In this document: piece by piece, positions 58,519 through 64,000 of the stretch
Layout of the letters: each line of letters begins with the position of its first letter
Position numbering within the stretch: the stretch's first letter is position 1
Assembly (NCBI GenBank): GCA_037074705.1
Contig: CM073591.1
Location: 159,630,532 to 159,694,531, forward strand
Source of the DNA: Zhengitettix transpicula
Lineage: Eukaryota; Arthropoda; Insecta; Orthoptera; Tetrigidae
Reading direction: 5' to 3'
Length of the DNA: 64,000 nucleotides
Program-made: the position numbers and the translations under genes
Notes under the pieces: model-generated
The model's input: only the letters and a program-made list of their open reading frames with translations
Databases searched by the model: none
Told to the model about the DNA's origin: nothing

Positions 58519-59819
58519 AATAACAATTAAATAATTAATTTATTTCTGCTTAATGCAATTTGCCGCACGTTGTGGTAGCAATTAAATGGAATAACTCAAA
58601 TAATAACCACTCAAATTTTAAACAAACATATATAATTTATTACCACACTTTTACAATTAATACAAATCAGAAAAACAATTTTATTTCTCATGAAATACAT
58701 TTAAATAATCGGACTCGGTACCCTCAAGATCCTTACTGGGTTGATAAGTAAAACAACATAAATTTACAATTAAACAGATACTGTTACACTTAAATGAAAA
58801 ATGAAATGAAACGAAATTAACGAAATAAACGAAAGTAACGAAATAAACGAAAGTAACGAAATCTGACTTTATACCCTTTAATTACAATTTACAATTATAA
58901 ATTCAGAAAATAGACTTACACGTTCTTGGGTCCACACACTCACTTCATATATGCTTAAAAGTCCCCCAGGCTGCACTCACACTGTTGACGGCGTTACCCT
59001 CACGACAAATTCGAACTCCTTTGATGGCAGTCAAACCTCCACGATGACAACTGTTGACGGCCGATGTTCAGCTGATTACTCTCGGCCCTGCGTCCGTTTC
59101 CAGTCCGCACAAAATGATAATGCTAAAATCTCTCTCTCTCTCGACGGTCTCCTGCTCCTGACTCTGACTCAGACTTGACTTCCTCTATAACTTGAATGTA
59201 ACTCGACCAATATTAACACTCCGACACTCTCGACGACGACATCCTCTCTCTCTCTCTCGAACTCCACCAACACTGCAACTCTGCCAACAATCTAACTCAA
59301 CTCTAACTTCTCTCTCTCAACCGACATCCTCTATCTCTGCTCTACAATTCCACCAACACTAACTAACTTGCGTCCGTCCCTGCGGACGCTCTCTCTCCCA
59401 CTGACCAACACTAACTAACCTGCCTTTATCTCTCTCTTATTTATATATCCCGGCTCCCGGAATATTACCTTGTTTTTCACAGTTTTTTGCATTACAAGTT
59501 CGCCAACAACGACATCTGTTACCGTCCATCTGCTGTGCGAGCCCCTCAACCAATTATATTAAACGTCTCATTTTAATCTAATTGCGTCGTCCATTTGTTA
59601 CGATATTTTTCTTAGGGTTCCGTCGGTCACACAATTATTTCTAAAAGCTGCCAAAATTGCACTAATCATCTGTCCTTCCATCCGATAACAGGTCAATTAT
59701 CCAAAATTTTATCATTATCTTTAATGTACACACCACTCAAAGGTCCCTAGTTTCAGTTTTTCAACAAATCTGACAAACATTAAGGACAGACTTCCTGTCC
59801 TTCTGAGCTGGTTATCACA
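58516..59819 (-). mobile_element. LTR unit 4 (LTR plus primer-site-like stub)
   Basis: On the minus strand the LTR starts TGTGATAACCAGCTCAGAAG at 59819 and ends near GAGTTATTCCA at 58587 (about 1233 bp). It is the closest relative of unit 1, sharing the AACCAGCTCAGAAG start, CCGGGAGCCG before the TATA box, AGATAAAGGCA, and AACCCAGTAAGGATCTTGAG. The stub TGCTACCACAACGTGCGGCA (58580-58561) follows, then about 45 bases to TTATTACA. CT-rich repeats at 59220-59460 give the 75-codon plus frame, which is not a gene. Confidence 0.6.
59436..59449 (-). promoter_or_regulatory. TATA box of LTR unit 4
   Basis: ATATATAAATAAG on the minus strand, directly after CCGGGAGCCGGG, mirrors the box of unit 1. Confidence 0.5.
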
Positions 59820-59841
59820 ATATATATATATATATATATAT
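59820..59841. repeat. (TA)n bounding LTR unit 4
   Basis: The TA tract on the start side of unit 4. With 58489-58515 it shows that the unit sits wholly within TA repeats. Confidence 0.95.
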
Positions 59842-60732
59842 AATTATATTAGTATTATATAATATAAATGCCATCGTTATTTTTTCCCGTAGCCATACAC
59901 CCAAAAATATTATGTGCCTTTTCAGCCTTGAAAATTATCTAAGTAATCAACGTCGATAAAATGTAATTATCCGTTACAAATTTTTACCTAGATTGAAGTT
60001 TTCTTTGATATACTAAATTGTATATCTACGACATATCCAATAAATTGATTGGGTTCTATTACTTAAAAAATAATTTTTAATACTTCATTTTACATATTTA
60101 CAGAAAGGTAAAAATCTTTTATATGCTTAATGAAAAAAATATTTTATTCATAAAACTGAACTTATTTGGATATAAAAAATTCAGTATTTCACTTTCCCAA
60201 GTACGTGGCAAATAAAAAAATATTTTTGTAGAAATAAATATGTACCGAAGAATAGCTTTGTCTGCCAGGAATCTGTACAAAAACTGATACGCGTATATGA
60301 TTATACACACACACACACACAGAGATATGTATATGTAATTATGTATATGTATATATGTATGTATATATATATTGTATGCATACATAAGAACCTCTTTGTT
60401 TTTATTTATATTGACACTAAAGAATTGTAATTTTGTATAATTGAGGTAGCATTCCACCTGTAAACCCGGATTTATTAAATTATTCCAATAGTTTAAACCA
60501 GACAGAGTATCGTGTCAATTGTAATAACAACCCAAATATTTGTACGTATCTAATAATGATAGAAGAAATTTCATTACTTGACGGAGCAATTGATCTTAGA
60601 GTTTTGAGTTTTAAACATTGAATTATACATATTCGAGACGTTATTAATGACTACGGATAATTCATTCAATTATTAACTAGCTGTGATATTTTTTTTCTTT
60701 ATCTTATTTTCCTTGGCTTGCACTTAACACAG
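59842..60732. other. AT-rich stretch with microsatellites
   Basis: (CA)n at 60304-60320 is followed by ATGTATATGTAT-type repeats to 60375. The 112-codon minus frame here is microsatellite-driven. Nothing else recognised up to the candidate exon. Confidence 0.5.
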
Positions 60733-60845
60733 CTGCTGACATGATGGACGACATCGTTTCCGGGAGATTGTTTCGATATATCTTCCACTATGTAATTTGT
60801 TCCATACATCTCTTGGAAAGAAAGCGTTTTACTTCATGATGGCAG
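60733..60845 (+). other. Candidate spliced exon (113 nt)
   Basis: A long pyrimidine tract (ATTTTTTTTCTTTATCTTA, about 60688-60712) and CACTTAACACAG precede 60733, and GGCAG/GTAAGT follows at 60845/60846: a full 3' and 5' splice-site pair 113 bases apart. A possible branch site ATTAAC lies at about 60672. Inside, one frame reads MMDDIVSGRLFRYIFHYVI and on to a stop eight bases before the donor; the other two frames also have stops. If real, the exon is noncoding, 5' UTR, or holds the end of an upstream frame. The protein is not recognised. Confidence 0.35.
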
Positions 60846-60856
60846 GTAAGTTGGTA

Positions 60857-60873
60857 TATATATATATATATAA
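60857..60873. repeat. Short (TA)n
   Basis: A TA tract just after the candidate splice donor. Confidence 0.85.
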
Positions 60874-62169
60874 GAAATATGAAAGGAGACTTCAATTATT
60901 TCACCTTTCTCCTTAATTTTATTCCGCTCTGTCATGAAGTTCACTCCTGATATATTACCATATATATAATAAAAGTTCTAATTTAAAACAGGTCAGTTTT
61001 TATGATCACTTGTATACGTATACCTCATGTTGCTCGAGATTATGGGTTATACGAAAAATTTACATATGATGCGTCTGAAAATATTAAACGAAAAATATTA
61101 TGAATTATTTGAAAGTGAATAGACAGCGTGATTAACGTTTAAATTATTTAAATATATTTTTCTTGTACCTTATGTTTATAGTCTTATATATTAATAATCA
61201 AAAACTTGGATTGACGTTCACGCAAAATGCCAAAAAAAATACGTAACACATAACAATTGCCATATATTTATTGTATGTTCACTTTAATGTTGAAAATATC
61301 TATTATAATCATTTTAATTTTTAAGACTCGGACCGCGTTCATGAACATCAAGCCTCTTCCACAAGCAGTAATAAAAACCCATTAAACCTTTCATTTATTA
61401 ATTCCAGCAGATCTGGCGATGCATTTTAGATTTCAAGTGAAATTTGAGTACTGGAATATAATGTATATTTATACCGAAGGCATGTACTATTTTAGCGGTC
61501 AGGAAATTAGGCAGGTGAAAGTACATTGCGGTGTTGTCACCTGGAGCATCAGCATGTGACTCAAGCCATTTGAGTCATACATAATGAATTTAACTAAAGC
61601 ACGTTTCTATGAACATTGCCCTTTTAGAGGAGTGACAACCGCAGCTCACTTCTTGCAGAAATATATTAATTTTATTTCATTGAAACAAACAATATTCTGA
61701 TCATCAAAAATAGAACGTTTTATAAAGTAAATGATACATTTACTTGTGTACATTGAATAATTTAAAATACTGAAAGTATACCAATTCTGATATATTATCT
61801 AAAACACTCTAATAAACCCTACTACTAAGACGATTTTTAATATTCGCGTTGACGTAAGTAAAAAGCATATTCTGCGGTTCATGAAAAAAATTCACATAAT
61901 TATATGCAATGAGCTTATATTCCATTAATATTGTGGTTTTTATAGAGATCGAATTGTAATAAAAAAAAAACATAATTTATCATTATGGGTCCGTCCACTA
62001 TAATCGTTTTATCAGTTATATTTGTTTATCGTAGAAGGGGAAGATGAAACTTGGAAGTCATTTTGAAAGATTAATTTTCAAAAAATAGGTATTAATGTAC
62101 ACAAAATATGCCATCAAAAATCTGCAAAGTAAAACTCATACCATTTCTCTAACAAAACAATAGTTTTAA
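60874..62169. other. AT-rich stretch without gene
   Basis: No open frame over 60 codons. Somewhat GC-richer short patches near 61330-61400 and 61530-61570 match nothing known to me. Confidence 0.5.
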
Positions 62170-63400
62170 TCACTCATATATTTAATTCCATCATAAAAGC
62201 CGCATATATACCTCTGAAATGGAAACATTCTACAATCATAATGATGCGTAAACGGAAAAAACATAAATCCAACCCTACTAGATACAGACCCATAAGTTTA
62301 ATACCACAATTAAGCCAAATTATTTGAAAAACTAACAATCCCAAAAATTAAAAAAATCCCCAACCAACAATTTGTTTCAGAAACAAGCACCCCTGCCCAC
62401 AACTAATTTATCTTGTAACTGAATACATAAATTATTCTTTAGAAAAACAAAATATCTGCCTTTCCATATTTATAGACTCTGAACTGTCATTTGATAAAGT
62501 ATACAACCCTGGCCTACTCTACAAATTAAAAGCCATATCTAAATGACTCGCACTTTAGGCTAATAACCAACTATTTAAGTAACAGAAGCTTTTCACAATA
62601 CTTTCTCTTCAATTCAAAACATCTCTGCAGGGATACAACAAGGCAATGTCCGTCTACTCAAAATATATACATGATATCCCAATACGAAACACCTTTACTT
62701 CCATCTATGCAGATGATATAGCCATACTATACCAAGTCCAGACTTCAATACTGCACAATCAATATTACAACAATCACTTCATCAAATAGAGAAATTGGTA
62801 ACAAAATGGAGAATCTACCTCTATCCAAAAAAAACTGTCACAGTTTCCTTTTAGCTCAAACGTAAAATTGACCGTAACAGCATCGTAACCTTAAATAATC
62901 AATTTAACACTAATAAAACGACCCATTCATACCTAGGAGTCATTTTTTCATGATCTCCACACATTACGAACACACAAAACAAACTAAACACACTATTTAG
63001 ATTATTGAAACCGCTACTATCACCTAATTCTTCACTGTCACTCAAAACCAAAAATCAGATCTATAACTCACTAATGTCTCCTATAATGCAATACTCTTGT
63101 AATCTGCGCCGCAGTAGCTAATTGCCATATTAATACAATCCAATCGTTTCAAAATTAAGTTCTAAGATACATCATCAACTGTCCTTGGTATTTCCCCAAC
63201 CACAGAATTATTCAGACCTAAATATTCCCACAATAGTAAAAGTTGAAAAAATCATGCTATAGCCAACTGCGCACATCCATCCTACATCCTAACCCATTAA
63301 TTTCACAAACAACCAATACCCTCCCCCACCCCTCAATCAAGAATGCTAAGAAGACTAAAAGAAAAAGACCTGCAGATTTAACAAACTGAGGACTAATTAT
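62170..63400 (+). pseudogene. Jockey-type LINE reverse transcriptase relic
   Basis: The forward frames read IPLKWKHSTIIMM, then YRPISLIPQLSQII (62283 onward), the classic early RT block. FTSIYADDIAILY (YADD at 62706-62717) is the catalytic box. HTYLGVIF, SPHITN.QNKLNT and SLKTKNQIYNSLMSPIMQYS then form the thumb region, and WYFPN...SDLNIPTIVKVEK closes it. This order is that of Jockey-clade LINEs. The block between RPISL and YADD is deleted or scrambled, and stops are frequent. The C-terminal part resembles the minus-strand relic at 14.9-15.5 kb, so both probably come from one family. Confidence 0.85.
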
Positions 63401-64000
63401 ATTTTAGGATTATCACAATGATCAAAACCTTGCATGTAAATATCAGTGTTTAAATAACCTTTATATATGTCACAACTATAAAATATTTCAAATAATCTGT
63501 TAAATAATAAAAAAAAATAAAGAAACGATGAATGTGGAATTATAGCCAATGTTTACGAATCCGATGACTCTCCAGGGTATGGAATGCATCGGGTGTGGAA
63601 AATCTCACTGGCTCAGATCCAGCGTCTGAATTAGATGTGGAAAGTAGTTGTTCCATACAAAAAATCAATATCATATCCTGATGAATAAAACGTAGATCAT
63701 CATTTGCTTTTCTTGAAAATCATCCTACATCTTCCCACACTTTCTGCGCCCTTCTACACGAGGTGGAACAACCGTAAAGGTCGTATAAATTCCTTTCCCT
63801 AAACACAAATGAGGATACACTAACAGTGGAAAATAATGGCGTATGTGAAAATGGATAGAATATTTCGACGATTGATCACTTAACAGTATCCATATTAAAT
63901 ACAATTGTAATATGAAATTAAAATACGAAGTGTTCATTAACAGGGGAAAATGTTTGAGGTAGCAATTCCATGCAGCTACATAAAGGCGTGTAGTTAATTT
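63401..64000. other. Stretch without recognised gene
   Basis: A 70-codon minus frame at 63725 has no domain. A run of A around 63510-63520 may be close to the 3' end of the LINE. Confidence 0.45.

Noticed and set aside
59220..59460. CT-rich segment as a possible gene or CpG-type promoter
   Set aside because: It is the leader region of LTR unit 4 read backwards, equivalent to the purine-rich leader of unit 1.
60119..60457. 112-aa minus frame rich in Tyr, Ile and His
   Set aside because: It spans CA and TATG-type microsatellites, and its composition follows from them.
1..64000. tRNA, rRNA or other housekeeping RNA genes
   Set aside because: No segment with paired A and B boxes or rRNA core sequence was noticed by eye on either strand. 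A covariance search could still find divergent ones.

Overview
The window reads as intergenic or intronic DNA from a large, AT-rich arthropod genome, most likely an insect. Every coding trace I can recognise belongs to a eukaryotic transposable element: non-LTR retrotransposons of the Jockey/I/R1 group, mariner and a second TA-targeting DDE transposon, a Penelope-like GIY-YIG remnant, LTR units and Helitron-like repeats. I found no intact host gene, no rRNA or tRNA, no CRISPR array and no bacterial-style operon. The many short open frames are almost all chance frames or lie inside repeats. The species call is inference from element types only.

Layout. 1-2.6 kb: two LTR units in (TA)n tracts. 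2.7-3.7 kb: a decayed DDE transposon. 5.8-11.95 kb: a chain of three Helitron-like elements, with a perfect 197-bp tandem duplication, a seven-unit 281-bp satellite with 843-bp higher-order structure, and a decayed ~300-bp repeat zone. 13-18.6 kb: copies of a short retroposon called Rep-A here, plus a minus-strand LINE tail. 20.5 kb: a long inverted repeat. 21.8-23.8 kb: a DDE transposon with TIRs and TA target duplication, split by a LINE fragment. 25-29.6 kb: Rep-A, a perfect hairpin, a GIY-YIG remnant and a minus-strand LINE with RT and RNase H traces. 31-32.5 kb: a mariner copy carrying a Rep-A insertion. 33-43 kb: mostly plain AT-rich sequence with one decayed Helitron-like element and a GC-richer island. 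43.6-52.3 kb: more Rep-A, a fourth Helitron-like copy and a LINE tail. 54-60 kb: three more LTR units, two of them head to head across a (TA)n tract. 62.2-63.4 kb: a decayed Jockey-type LINE.

The elements do not act as a pathway; the window is a record of layered insertions. The points most worth a second look are the LTR units (LTR, primer-site-like stub, then only a scrap of a second end, all in TA tracts), the 281-bp array with triplet organisation, the unclassified Rep-A family, hammerhead-ribozyme-like motifs in Penelope-type repeats, and one well-formed candidate exon at 60733-60845. All identifications come from reading the sequence; no search was run.
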